Shown: positions 1 through 8,008, counted from the first letter of the stretch. The stretch: DNA of 64,000 bases from Bosea sp. 685 (GCF_031884435.1 NZ_CP134779.1:3100001-3164000); one strand, 5' to 3'. A program made the numbers and translations. The notes: generated by a model not told the origin, from the letters alone.

Positions 1-132
1 TACCGGGAAATCAGGGCTTTGCGCATCTATGAGGGCGCTAGCGAGGTCCAGAAGGTCGTGATCGCACGCGACCTTCTCAAGATACATGCCGCTAGAGCCG
101 GATCCGATCAGGTTACGACGCAACCTGATTAG
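1..132 (+). CDS. acyl-CoA dehydrogenase, C-terminal fragment
   Basis: This is the 3' end of a gene that begins before the window; 43 codons are visible before TAG. The reading frame gives the acyl-CoA dehydrogenase C-terminal signature: an arginine-rich stretch, then [20 protein letters not shown]. In this family that segment belongs to the C-terminal helical bundle that packs on the FAD and contributes to the tetramer. The next gene starts 13 bases after the stop, so the two are probably co-transcribed. Beside a 2-aminobenzoate-type CoA ligase, it may oxidise an aromatic or alicyclic acyl-CoA, but substrate specificity cannot be judged from this fragment. Confidence 0.85.
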   Translation, partial: YREIRALRIYEGASEVQKVVIARDLLKIHAARAGSDQVTTQPD

Positions 133-145
133 GCAGGGGGACGAG

Positions 146-1789
146 ATGACAGCAACCGGATTCGCGAAATCGGGACATGAGGACGGTTTCGCGCGGGACA
201 ACCTGCCGCCGCGCGACAGCTGGCCCGATCTCAGGCTGACAGAAGCGGGGCTGAGCTATCCGGAACGGCTCAATGTCGTCACGGAACTGCTCGACCGCCA
301 TGTCTCGGACGGGCGCGGCGGACGGACCGCGATCATCGCGGGCGATCTGCACTGGAGCTATGCCGATCTCGCCGAACAGGTGAACCGCATCGCCAATGTG
401 CTGATACGCGACCTCGGCATGGTCGCGGGTAACCGCGTGCTGCTGCGCGCCGCCAACACGCCGATGATGGTGGCGAGCTATCTCGCCGTGCTGAAGGCCG
501 GCGGCGTTGTGGTCGCGACCATGCCGATGCTGCGCGTGGGTGAGCTCACCTATCCGATCCGCAAGGCGAAGATTTCGCTGGCGCTGTGCGACCATCGCTT
601 GCTCTCCGACCTGGAGGCTGCCCAGGCACAGGCCCCGGAGCTGACACGGATCGTGAGCTGGGGCGATGATACGACTGGTAGCCTCGACACGCTGATGCGC
701 CAGCCCGGTTATGAGAGCTTCACCGCCGCCGACACGGCGAGCGACGATGTCTGCCTGATCGGCTTCACCTCCGGCACGACCGGCGAGCCCAAGGGCACGA
801 TGCATTTCCAGCGCGACATCCTGGCAATCTGCGACTGCTATGGCGCCCGCGTGCTCAAGGCTTCTCCAGATGACCGCTTCATCGGCTCGCCGCCGCTCGC
901 CTTCACCTTCGGGCTCGGCGGGCTCGTGCTCTTCCCGATGCGGATCGGCGCGGCGATGATCCTGCCGGAGAAGGCCGGCCCGCCCGATCTGATCGACGCG
1001 ATCGAGCGTCACAAGGCCTCCGTCATCTTCACCGCGCCGACGGCCTATCGCGCCATGCTCGACCGGCTCGACGGGCGCGACATCTCCAGCTTGCGCATCT
1101 GCGTCTCGGCCGGCGAGGCCCTGCCTAAGCCGACTTTCGAGGCTTGGGCTGCCAAGACCGGCCTGCCGCTGATGGACGGCATCGGCGCGACCGAGATGCT
1201 GCACATCTTCATCGCCGCACCGCGCGAGACGATCAGGCCGGGCGCGACCGGTCTCCCCGTTCCCGGCTATGAAGCCAAGATCGTCGACGAGGCCGGTCTC
1301 GACTGCCCCGACGGCACGCCCGGCCGGCTGGCGGTGCGCGGCCCGACGGGCTGCCGCTATCTCGCCGATGCGCGCCAGGCCAGATATGTGCTGGATGGCT
1401 GGAACATCACCGGCGACACTTATCTGCGCGATGCGGACGGCTATTTCTGGTACCAGGCCCGCTCCGACGACATGATCATCTCGGCCGGCTACAACATCGC
1501 CGGTCCCGAGGTCGAAATCTGCCTGCTGACGCACCCTGCCGTCGCCGAATGCGGCGTCGTCGGCGCGCCCTGCCCGGATCGGGGGCAGATCGTCAAAGCC
1601 TATGTCGTGCTGCGCGAGGGCTTCCAGGACGATGCGAACCTCGTCAAGGAGTTGCAGGAGCACGTGAAAGCGCATATCGCGCCCTATAAATACCCGCGTG
1701 CCGTCGCGTTCGTGACGGCGCTGCCCAAAACTCCGACCGGCAAGCTGCAGCGCTTCGCATTGCGCGAGATCGCGCGCGGCGAGGCCTGA
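146..1789 (+). CDS. 2-aminobenzoate/benzoate-type CoA ligase (AMP-binding enzyme)
   Basis: A 547-residue member of the acyl-adenylate-forming superfamily. It activates an aromatic carboxylate with ATP and joins it to CoA in the cytoplasm. The ATP-binding motif TSGTTGEPKG lies near residues 211-220. Further on are the GATE-type motif (IGATEM), the hinge region around ARSDDMIISAGYNI, and the C-terminal catalytic lysine motif PKTPTGKLQR. The N-terminal text (GFARDNLPPRDSWP) resembles 2-aminobenzoate-CoA ligases more than acetyl-CoA synthetases. I chose the ATG at 146 because GGGGGA precedes it and because the earlier in-frame start at 86 would overlap the dehydrogenase. It lies between an acyl-CoA dehydrogenase and a RidA protein, which suggests degradation of an aminated aromatic acid. 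Benzoate or 4-hydroxybenzoate remain possible substrates. Confidence 0.82.
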   Translation: MTATGFAKSGHEDGFARDNLPPRDSWPDLRLTEAGLSYPERLNVVTELLDRHVSDGRGGRTAIIAGDLHWSYADLAEQVNRIANVLIRDLGMVAGNRVLLRAANTPMMVASYLAVLKAGGVVVATMPMLRVGELTYPIRKAKISLALCDHRLLSDLEAAQAQAPELTRIVSWGDDTTGSLDTLMRQPGYESFTAADTASDDVCLIGFTSGTTGEPKGTMHFQRDILAICDCYGARVLKASPDDRFIGSPPLAFTFGLGGLVLFPMRIGAAMILPEKAGPPDLIDAIERHKASVIFTAPTAYRAMLDRLDGRDISSLRICVSAGEALPKPTFEAWAAKTGLPLMDGIGATEMLHIFIAAPRETIRPGATGLPVPGYEAKIVDEAGLDCPDGTPGRLAVRGPTGCRYLADARQARYVLDGWNITGDTYLRDADGYFWYQARSDDMIISAGYNIAGPEVEICLLTHPAVAECGVVGAPCPDRGQIVKAYVVLREGFQDDANLVKELQEHVKAHIAPYKYPRAVAFVTALPKTPTGKLQRFALREIARGEA

Positions 1790-1835
1790 CCCTTCTTCGC
1801 AACACGAGCCGGAACGGCCAAACCGAGGCGACACC

Positions 1836-2243
1836 ATGTCGAGTGCTGCAACACAACGTGCCATCCTGCCGGAGGGCTGGCCCACGCCACGCGGCTATGC
1901 GAACGGCATGGTCGCGGAGGGGCGCGTCCTGGTCACCGGCGGGCTCGTCGGCTGGGACGAGGCCGGCGTCTTCGCGCAGGGCTTCCTGCCGCAGCTTCGG
2001 CAGACGCTGGTCAACATCAAGGCCGTGGTCGAGGCCGGCGGCGGGCGGATCGAGGATATCGTCCGGCTGACCTGGTACGTCACCGACATCGCGACCTATC
2101 GCGCCAGCCTGAAGGAGATGGGCCCGGTCTATCGCGAGGTGCTCGGCCGGCATTTCCCCGCCATGGCCGTGGTGCAGGTGGTGGCGCTGGTTGAGCCGCA
2201 GGCCCTGATCGAGATCGAGGCGACCGCGGTCGTCGGCCGCTGA
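1836..2243 (+). CDS. RidA/YjgF-family protein (reactive imine or enamine deaminase type)
   Basis: A 135-residue protein of the RidA family. These are small trimeric enzymes that hydrolyse reactive enamines and imines or act as pathway-specific hydrolases. Family features seen are the glycine-rich VLVTGGLVGWD strand, QLRQTLVNIKAVVEAGGG, and RLTWYVTDI. The C-terminal ALVEPQALIEIEATAVV contains the region that usually holds the ligand-contacting glutamate. It lies 46 bases behind the CoA ligase on the same strand and is probably in the same operon. Pathway-dedicated RidA proteins are common next to genes for aminated aromatics, so it may clear an imine formed from an aminobenzoyl-CoA derivative; that role is inferred. 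The stop codon is the first copy of a tandem repeat (see 2241-2302). Confidence 0.85.
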   Translation: MSSAATQRAILPEGWPTPRGYANGMVAEGRVLVTGGLVGWDEAGVFAQGFLPQLRQTLVNIKAVVEAGGGRIEDIVRLTWYVTDIATYRASLKEMGPVYREVLGRHFPAMAVVQVVALVEPQALIEIEATAVVGR

Positions 2244-2302
2244 AGGCCTGCTCCCGTGAAGGCCTGCCCCCGTGAAGGCTTGGCCCGTGGAGGCTTGGCC
2301 CA
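2241..2302 (+). repeat. stop-codon tandem repeat behind ridA, four units
   Basis: Four consecutive units of 16, 16, 15 and 15 bases start exactly at the ridA stop codon. The first is TGAAGGCCTGCTCCCG and the second differs at one base. The third has the shortened form TGAAGGCTTGGCCCG and the fourth begins TGG. The first three units each start with TGA, and because the period is 16 these stops fall in all three forward frames. Confidence 0.8.
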
Positions 2303-2325
2303 GCGCGGCGATTATGTTTCCATTT

Positions 2326-2359
2326 GTTTCGATATCTGCATTGCGAAAACAATCGAAAC
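2326..2359. promoter_or_regulatory. inverted repeat upstream of the EF-hand gene
   Basis: GTTTCGAT and ATCGAAAC form perfect 8-bp arms with an 18-base spacer in an AT-rich island between ridA and the EF-hand gene. The island is clearly less GC-rich than the flanks, so it probably holds the promoter of the EF-hand gene. The repeat could be an operator, but no regulator is identifiable. The rest of the interval to 2462 shows no gene. Confidence 0.3.
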
Positions 2360-2462
2360 CAAGATCTTTTCCGCAATGGCACAGGCTTAGCGATCCGGCA
2401 TGAGTCGCTCCTTGACTCTGTTTGCACCGTCGACCGGCGGCAATCAGTGATGGAGACATTCT

Positions 2463-3341
2463 ATGTCCAGCATCGGCAGCGTTGGCGGCTTTCGTCCGCC
2501 TCCGCCGAAACCACCCAGCTTCGACACGCTAGACAGCGACAGCAGCGGCTCGCTCAGCCTCGACGAATTCCAGAGCGGAGCTCCCAAGGGCACTGACAGC
2601 GCCAAGAGCGAAGCGCTTTTCAAGGCGATCGATAGCGACGGCGACGGCTCGGTTACAAAGGCGGAGTCGGATGCGTTCAAGGCCAAGGCCGAAAAAGCCG
2701 GCCAGCAGCTGCAGTCCTTCCTGTTCGGGCTTCAATCCGGCCAGACCAGCAGCGCCAGCGACAGCGCGACGAGCGACGAGACCGATACCTTCTCGCAGAT
2801 CGATGCGAATTCAGACGGCAACGTCACCAAGGACGAATTCACCAAAGCCTTCTCCATGGGCACGAGTGACTCGACCAGCGCCTTGGGCGACCTCTTCGAC
2901 GCGATCGACTCCAACTCCGACGGTTCGATCTCGAAGGACGAGACCAAGGCCTTCCAGGACACGCTCAAGGCTGCGGGTCCGCCGCCGCCGCCACCTCCTC
3001 CGCAGGACGCCTCCAGCGAGGATTCCGACGATCAGGACATCTTCTCGCAGCTCGATGCGAACTCCGATGGCAGCGTCGCCAAGGACGAATTCCTGAGCGC
3101 CCTGTCCTCCGACAAGACGGCTTCGAGCGATCTTCTGAGCAAGCTGTTCGATGCGATCGATTCCGACAAGAACGGATCGATCTCCAAGGACGAGCAGACC
3201 GCCTTCCAGCAGGCGCTGGACAAGCGCGGCCCTCCGCCCCAGCCCTCGGCCGCGTTCCTCAACGCCTCGCAGAGCTATGGCAACGTCTACCAGTTGGGAG
3301 CCTCGAGCTCCGCAACCAGCAGCTATTCGCAGGCGGCGTGA
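2463..3341 (+). CDS. six-EF-hand calcium-binding protein
   Basis: A 292-residue acidic, serine-rich protein with six canonical 12-residue EF-hand loops. They lie near residues 24-35, 57-68, 114-125, 149-160, 198-209 and 233-244. Each has Asp at position 1, Gly at position 6 and Glu at position 12, so all six look able to bind calcium. They form three pairs about 85-90 residues apart, separated by linkers that include eight consecutive prolines at 173-180. The N-terminus is also proline-rich. I see no Sec or Tat signal and no membrane segment, so it is either cytoplasmic or exported by a signal-independent route. It stands alone, with its own AT-rich upstream region, and converges on cysN. Related EF-hand proteins in rhizobia and Xanthomonas are mostly uncharacterised. 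Its role is probably calcium buffering or sensing, which I cannot refine. Confidence 0.8.
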   Translation: MSSIGSVGGFRPPPPKPPSFDTLDSDSSGSLSLDEFQSGAPKGTDSAKSEALFKAIDSDGDGSVTKAESDAFKAKAEKAGQQLQSFLFGLQSGQTSSASDSATSDETDTFSQIDANSDGNVTKDEFTKAFSMGTSDSTSALGDLFDAIDSNSDGSISKDETKAFQDTLKAAGPPPPPPPPQDASSEDSDDQDIFSQLDANSDGSVAKDEFLSALSSDKTASSDLLSKLFDAIDSDKNGSISKDEQTAFQQALDKRGPPPQPSAAFLNASQSYGNVYQLGASSSATSSYSQAA

Positions 3342-3401
3342 CGCCCATCGCCTGATCAACTCCGGCCGGCAGAATGCCGGTCGGCGTCCCCTGGATATCT
3401 T

Positions 3402-3435
3402 CGTCTCTCAGATAGCTGCGTCTCTCAGATACCTG
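3402..3435 (-). repeat. 17-bp tandem duplication spanning the cysN stop
   Basis: Two adjacent 17-base units, CGTCTCTCAGATAGCTG and CGTCTCTCAGATACCTG on the plus strand, differ at one base. Read on the minus strand, each holds a TGA. The upstream unit supplies the real cysN stop (3427-3425); the second puts another TGA 17 bases further on in a different frame. Confidence 0.8.
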
Positions 3436-5059
3436 CGCCGTCCTGCAACGCCGAGCCTGCGCGCTCGCGCCACAGCAGCGCATGCAGCCGCCGCAACAAG
3501 GGCCGCAAAGCGAGATCCCCAAGCGCCAGCGCAGCTGATATGCCGACCCGCTCGGTTACCGCCCAGGCCGCCAGGAACAGCCCGGCGGTGCTCAATAGCC
3601 GCCAGCTCACAGCAGCCAGCCAAAAACGACGATCGGGCGTGCCGGAGCGGCCGACAGTCCTGATAATCGCCTGCCGCAGGCGCGCCAGCGGGCCGGTCGC
3701 CGCGCCGCCAGTCGAGCCTTCGCCCGCAGCCGCCTCGACGAAACCGAAAGCAACCGTCTCATTGCTGATCCGGTCGATCAGGATGAAACCGCCAAGCTCG
3801 CGATTCTCCTGGTAAGGCAGGGCTATGACGGGCTTGTCGAGCTTCAAGGTGACGAAGCCGATGCCGTTCATGCGCAGGCTCTGGGCCGGCACCGGACGGA
3901 AGCCCTCGATATCGATGCTGTGATGCAGCACTTCCAGCGTCGCATTGGCGCTTTGCGTCGCAAGCTTGAGCAGGAACTGGCCGCCCTCCAGCAAAGCCCG
4001 CTCGCCGGTCCAGAGCAGGCGCGCCTTCACTTCGCGGCTGACCGGCACAGACGAGGACGCGGCGACGATGACATCACCGCGCGAGATGTCGACATCGTCT
4101 TCCAGCGTCACGGTCACGGCCTGGCCGACGGCGGCGTTGCTGGCCTCGCCTGCCGCGCCGATCAAACGAGCGATGCGGCTCGCGCGCCCCGAGGGCAGGA
4201 CGGTCACGGCGTCGCCGATGCGCGCGCGACCGCGCACGGCCAGGCCGGCATAGCCGCGGAAATCGAGATCGGGTCGATTGACCCATTGCACTGGCAGCAC
4301 GAAGCCCTCTTCGCTTTGCCGCTCCGGCGCGACCGCGATGGTTTCGAGCAAGGGCAGCAGCGCCGGGCCATCATGCCAGGGCATGGCGGGCGAGCGACGC
4401 ATCACATTCTCGCCGTCGCGCGCCGAGACCGGGATGAAGCGGACCGAGGCGAAGCCCAGCGACTTCGTCGCCTCGCGATAATCCTCGACGATGCGGCGGA
4501 AGACGGTCTCGTCATAGCCGACGAGGTCCATCTTGTTGACCGCGACCACGACATGGCGGACCCCGACCAGCGAGACGATGAAGGAGTGCCGCCGCGTCTG
4601 CGGCAGCAGGCCTTTGCGCGCATCGATCAGGATGATGGCGAGATCGGCGGTCGAGGCGCCTGTCGCCATGTTGCGGGTATATTGCTCGTGGCCGGGCGTG
4701 TCGGCGACGATGAAGCTGCGCTTCTCCGTGGCGAAATAGCGATAGGCGACGTCGATGGTGATGCCCTGCTCGCGTTCGGCCGACAGACCGTCGACGAGCA
4801 AGGCGAAATCGGGCTGGGTCCCTTGCGTGCCGAATTTGCGGGAATCGGCGTCGAGCGTGTCGAGCTGATCGTCCAGTACGGCACCGGCCTCGTAGAGCAT
4901 CCGGCCGATCAGCGTCGACTTGCCGTCATCGACCGAACCGCAGGTGATGAAGCGCAGCAAGGAATGCTGGCCTGAGGCCTCGAGCCCGGTCGAGTCATTG
5001 GCAGGAACCTGCCGGGAAGCCGGGCCCGAGGACCGCTTCTCCTTGGCCAGCGCGGTCAT
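3425..5059 (-). CDS. cysN: sulfate adenylyltransferase subunit 1 (CysN) with DUF2061-like membrane tail
   Basis: A 544-residue protein whose first ~470 residues are the GTPase subunit of ATP sulfurylase, which drives APS formation from sulfate and ATP together with CysD. The GTP-binding motifs are GSVDDGKST (41-49), DTPGHEQY and NKMDLV, followed by EF-Tu-like beta-barrel domains. In place of the APS kinase (CysC) domain often fused to CysN, residues ~477-534 form a small hydrophobic module (FWLAAVSWRLLSTAGLFLAAW, then LWRER). This resembles DUF2061, a short predicted membrane domain of unknown function. The start overlaps the cysD stop by one base (TGATG), so the two are translationally coupled. 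Absence of APS kinase fits the APS-type CysH of this operon. The tail could attach the sulfurylase to the membrane; that is inference. Confidence 0.92.
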   Translation of the reverse strand: MTALAKEKRSSGPASRQVPANDSTGLEASGQHSLLRFITCGSVDDGKSTLIGRMLYEAGAVLDDQLDTLDADSRKFGTQGTQPDFALLVDGLSAEREQGITIDVAYRYFATEKRSFIVADTPGHEQYTRNMATGASTADLAIILIDARKGLLPQTRRHSFIVSLVGVRHVVVAVNKMDLVGYDETVFRRIVEDYREATKSLGFASVRFIPVSARDGENVMRRSPAMPWHDGPALLPLLETIAVAPERQSEEGFVLPVQWVNRPDLDFRGYAGLAVRGRARIGDAVTVLPSGRASRIARLIGAAGEASNAAVGQAVTVTLEDDVDISRGDVIVAASSSVPVSREVKARLLWTGERALLEGGQFLLKLATQSANATLEVLHHSIDIEGFRPVPAQSLRMNGIGFVTLKLDKPVIALPYQENRELGGFILIDRISNETVAFGFVEAAAGEGSTGGAATGPLARLRQAIIRTVGRSGTPDRRFWLAAVSWRLLSTAGLFLAAWAVTERVGISAALALGDLALRPLLRRLHALLWRERAGSALQDGAGI

Positions 5060-5961
5060 CAGAAATAGCCTTCCTGCTTCTTCTGCTCCATCGAGCCCGC
5101 GCCGTCATGGTCGATGACGCGGCCTTGCCGCTCCGACGAGCGCGAGGAGCGCATCTCGGCGATGATCTCGGTCAGGCTCGCCGCTTCGCTCTCGACCGCT
5201 CCCGTCAGCGGGTAGCAGCCGAGCGTGCGGAAGCGGACCATGCGGCTCTCGACGACCTCGCCGGGCAGGAGTTCCATGCGCTCGTCATCGCGCATGATCC
5301 AGGCGCCGTCGCGCTTCACCACCGGGCGCGGAGCGGCAAAGTAAAGCGGCACGACCGGGATATTCTCGAGCGCGATATAGTCCCAGACGTCGCGCTCGGT
5401 CCAATTGGAGAGCGGAAACACGCGAAAACTCTCGCCCTTGTGCTTGCGGGTGTTGAACAATTGCCAGGGCTCGGGGCGCTGGTTCTTCGGGTCCCAGCGA
5501 TGCTCGGGCGAGCGCAGGGAGAAGACGCGCTCCTTGGCGCGGCTCTTCTCCTCGTCGCGCCGGGCGCCGCCGAAGGCCGCGTCGAATTTGTGCAGGTCGA
5601 GCGCCTGTTTCAGGCCTTGCGTCTTCATCACATCGGTATGGATGCGCGAGCCCGAGGCGAAGGGGCCGATGCCGGCCTTCACGCCCTCCTGGTTGATATG
5701 CACGATGAGATCGAGCCCGAGCCGGGCAGCGGTCTCGTCGCGGAAGGCGATCATCTCGCGGAACTTCCAGGTCGTATCGACATGGAGCAGCGGGAAAGGC
5801 GGCTTGGCCGGATAGAACGCCTTCATGGCGAGATGCAGCAGGACAGCTGAATCCTTGCCGATCGAATAGAGCAGCACCGGCTTGTCGCAGGTCGCCACGA
5901 CCTCGCGAATGATGAAGATCGCCTCGGCTTCGAGCTTCTGGAGATGGCTGAGCTGGATCAT
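5059..5961 (-). CDS. cysD: sulfate adenylyltransferase subunit 2 (CysD)
   Basis: A 300-residue PP-loop ATP pyrophosphatase, the catalytic subunit of ATP sulfurylase. Family features seen are [20 protein letters not shown] (PP-loop SxGKDS), [10 protein letters not shown], and the conserved [15 protein letters not shown] segment, then [11 protein letters not shown]. The length matches CysD proteins. I chose the ATG at 5961 ([11 protein letters not shown]) over longer in-frame starts, which would run through cysH. Its ATGA overlaps the cysH stop by four bases, and its own stop overlaps cysN, so cysH-cysD-cysN is a tightly coupled operon. Confidence 0.95.
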   Translation of the reverse strand: MIQLSHLQKLEAEAIFIIREVVATCDKPVLLYSIGKDSAVLLHLAMKAFYPAKPPFPLLHVDTTWKFREMIAFRDETAARLGLDLIVHINQEGVKAGIGPFASGSRIHTDVMKTQGLKQALDLHKFDAAFGGARRDEEKSRAKERVFSLRSPEHRWDPKNQRPEPWQLFNTRKHKGESFRVFPLSNWTERDVWDYIALENIPVVPLYFAAPRPVVKRDGAWIMRDDERMELLPGEVVESRMVRFRTLGCYPLTGAVESEAASLTEIIAEMRSSRSSERQGRVIDHDGAGSMEQKKQEGYF

Positions 5962-6788
5962 GCGCCGGCTCCCAGCGAAGTGGGCTTCGCCCGCGTCAAT
6001 TTCCCGTCCGGACCGACATGGAGCCCGCATTCCTTGGCCGCATCGTCCTCCCACCACCAGCGCCCGGCCCGCTCGGGCTCGCCAGGGCGGATGGCGCGCG
6101 TGCAGGGTTGGCAACCGATCGAGACAAAACCCTTCTCGTGCAGCGGGTTCAGCGGAACGCCATTCGCCTTGGCGAAGGCGAGCGTTCTGTCGCGCGACCA
6201 GTCGAGCAACGGGCTGAGCTTGATCAGCCCCCGCGCCGCATCGGCCTCGGCGAATTGAACGCTGCCGCGCGCGGCCGACTGATCGGCGCGCAATCCGGTG
6301 ATCCAGATATCGGCGCCGGCCAGCGCCCGTCCGAGCGGCTCCACCTTGCGAATGTCGCAGCAAGCCTTGCGCGCCTCGCGCGAGGTGTAGAAGCCGTCGA
6401 GGCGATATTCTCTGACAAACCCTTCGACCGCGTCATGGCGCGGATAGAACGGCAGGATCCGGACGCCGAAATGCGCCTCGGTCTCTTTCCAGAGCGCGTG
6501 GACCTCCGGAAACAGCCGATCGGTGTCGAGCGTCACGATCTCGACGGGCAGTGCGGCATCGATGATGAAATGGGTGAGAACCTGGTCCTCCAGGCCGAAA
6601 CTGGTCGTGAAGACGAGGCGACCATGCGCGGCTGCCGCGGCGCCGACGAGTCGGGCAGCGACATCCGCCGCACCGAACGCCTCGTTCAAGGCCTGGGCCC
6701 GCTGCTCCGGCGTCGTGCCAGCAGTTTGGGCGTCCGAAGCGGTGATCTGACCGGGTAGGCCCAGCGCATTCAAGAGATCGGCGGACAT
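5958..6788 (-). CDS. cysH: adenylylsulfate (APS) reductase, CysH
   Basis: A 276-residue thioredoxin-dependent reductase that converts APS to sulfite in assimilatory sulfate reduction. The PP-loop-like SFGLEDQV segment lies near residue 63. Two cysteine pairs, Cys143-Cys144 (ACCDIRK) and Cys226/Cys229 (GCQPC), match the [4Fe-4S] ligands of the APS-specific branch. Cys254 in ECGLH matches the catalytic cysteine. PAPS reductases of the enterobacterial type lack the iron-sulfur cysteines, so APS is the predicted substrate, in line with the missing APS kinase. It is the first gene of the operon. A long perfect inverted repeat sits nine bases in front of its start codon and no strong Shine-Dalgarno sequence is seen in that gap. 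Confidence 0.93.
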   Translation of the reverse strand: MSADLLNALGLPGQITASDAQTAGTTPEQRAQALNEAFGAADVAARLVGAAAAAHGRLVFTTSFGLEDQVLTHFIIDAALPVEIVTLDTDRLFPEVHALWKETEAHFGVRILPFYPRHDAVEGFVREYRLDGFYTSREARKACCDIRKVEPLGRALAGADIWITGLRADQSAARGSVQFAEADAARGLIKLSPLLDWSRDRTLAFAKANGVPLNPLHEKGFVSIGCQPCTRAIRPGEPERAGRWWWEDDAAKECGLHVGPDGKLTRAKPTSLGAGA

Positions 6789-6797
6789 CGGTTTTCG

Positions 6798-6835
6798 CTA
6801 GGTGAAGCGTTCGGTAAATCGAACGCTTCACCTAG
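6798..6835. promoter_or_regulatory. perfect 16-bp inverted repeat before cysH
   Basis: CTAGGTGAAGCGTTCG and its exact reverse complement are separated by six bases. The repeat lies directly in front of the cysH start at 6788. It could be an operator for a sulfur or cysteine regulator, or a leader hairpin that hides the ribosome site: the only good purine-rich match (AGGTGA on the minus strand) lies inside the stem. No regulator gene is adjacent. Confidence 0.6.
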
Positions 6836-6975
6836 TCCCGAAGTCCTGAATGATCAATTCACAGGCAGTAGCGTGGTTTTTCTTATTTCACTTCAAAAGG
6901 AGAAAAACCTTCCGCAGCAAGGCAAACGGCCCGTTTCCGCTGCGGAATAACGGGCGCTCACGCCCGTGAGCGGGC

Positions 6976-7761
6976 TCAGATGCTGCGCGTGGCCCCGCCA
7001 TCGATGCGGATCTTGGCGCCGGTGACATAGCTCGCCCGCGTGCTGGCCAGAAAGGCAACGACATCGGCGAATTCCTGCGCCGTGCCGTAACGCCCGACGG
7101 GAATTGTCGCGCGCGAGGCCTTTGCCGCCTCGTCGGGCGTGATGCCGGTGCGGTCGGCGGCGGCCTTGTCGAGCTGGTCGACGCGCTCGGTATGGATGCG
7201 CCCGGGCAGGACGACATTCACCGTGACGCCTTGCGCGGCGACTTCCGCCGAGAGTGTCTTCGACCAGCCGATCACCGCCGAACGGATGCCGTTCGACAGC
7301 GCCAGGCGCGGGATCGGCTGTTCCACGCCGGACGAGGCGATGGTGATGATGCGGCCGAAGCCGCGACCGGTCATGCCAGGCAGCAGGCCCTGCGCGAGGT
7401 GGAAGAGGTTGGCCGCCATCCCCTCGAAATGCTTCAGCCAGTCATCGCGCTTGGCCTCGCGCGCCTCGGCCGGCGGAGGGCCGCCCGAATTGCCGATCAG
7501 GATGTCGACGCCCCCAGTGCCATTGAGCTCACCAAGAAACGCGTCGACGGCGGTGATATCCGACAGATCGAGGCTCGCGGCGGAGATGCGCCCGCGCACC
7601 TCTTCGGGACATTCGGCGATCCAGGCGTTGGTCGCCGCGACGTTGCGCGCGGCGGCGATCACCGTTGCACCCTCCGTCGCGAGCGCCCGGGCGATGGCTG
7701 CGCCGAGGCCGCGGCTCGCGCCCAGCACCAGCGCGCGCTTGTCGTGAAGGCCGAGATCCAT
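6976..7761 (-). CDS. atypical SDR-family oxidoreductase lacking the YxxxK motif
   Basis: A 261-residue Rossmann-fold protein of the short-chain dehydrogenase family. The N-terminal dinucleotide motif is [11 protein letters not shown], and the NAG-type motif is replaced by GNSGGPP. The usual catalytic Tyr-x-x-x-Lys is replaced by SNGIR ([16 protein letters not shown]), while the preceding serines (ASSG) are kept. The C-terminal [16 protein letters not shown] is family-typical. A described subgroup of beta-ketoacyl-ACP-reductase-like SDRs has this altered tetrad, so the substrate and even the activity are uncertain. The start at 7761 ([14 protein letters not shown]) is preceded by GGACGGAG. It is divergent from the Liv-type importer operon and probably shares its control region. 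Confidence 0.8.
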   Translation of the reverse strand: MDLGLHDKRALVLGASRGLGAAIARALATEGATVIAAARNVAATNAWIAECPEEVRGRISAASLDLSDITAVDAFLGELNGTGGVDILIGNSGGPPPAEAREAKRDDWLKHFEGMAANLFHLAQGLLPGMTGRGFGRIITIASSGVEQPIPRLALSNGIRSAVIGWSKTLSAEVAAQGVTVNVVLPGRIHTERVDQLDKAAADRTGITPDEAAKASRATIPVGRYGTAQEFADVVAFLASTRASYVTGAKIRIDGGATRSI

Positions 7762-7927
7762 GATGTGCTCCGTCCGGTTTCCTGGGCGTGCGAGTCCGCA
7801 CGCGGTCGGCTCGCTGATAGCCGCTCGGCCTCGCCAAGGGAATGGCCGCCTTCGCCGGGGCAGACAGGACGAGGACGCGTTGCGCGGGCGCGTGCTAGGT
7901 TGGAGACGGCATCGCCTTTCGACCAGA

Positions 7928-7956
7928 TTGACAGATGGCATCGGCCAGCGGAAAAT
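7928..7956 (+). promoter_or_regulatory. candidate promoter of the Liv operon
   Basis: TTGACA at 7928-7933 is a perfect -35 match, and after 17 bases GAAAAT (7951-7956) matches four of six -10 positions. It lies 53 bases before the binding-protein start, in the divergent SDR-liv intergenic region (7762-8008), which otherwise holds no gene. Confidence 0.45.
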
Positions 7957-7976
7957 TGTGCGAATTCAAAATAATA

Positions 7977-7991
7977 GTGCGGTAATCGCAC
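7977..7991. promoter_or_regulatory. candidate operator in the liv leader
   Basis: GTGCG-N5-CGCAC is a perfect short palindrome between the candidate promoter and the Shine-Dalgarno sequence GGGAGGGG. Its position downstream of the -10 fits a repressor site. No regulator gene is adjacent, so this rests on symmetry and position only. Confidence 0.3.
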
Positions 7992-8008
7992 GTTTTGGGA
8001 GGGGTATC

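Noticed and set aside
113..1885. Minus-strand frame of 590 codons over the CoA ligase gene
   Set aside because: No recognisable domain and it lies antisense to an enzyme with all adenylation motifs.
2463..3341. EF-hand protein as a type III effector
   Set aside because: Some EF-hand proteins are called effectors, but no secretion system or chaperone gene is nearby, so nothing in the sequence supports it.
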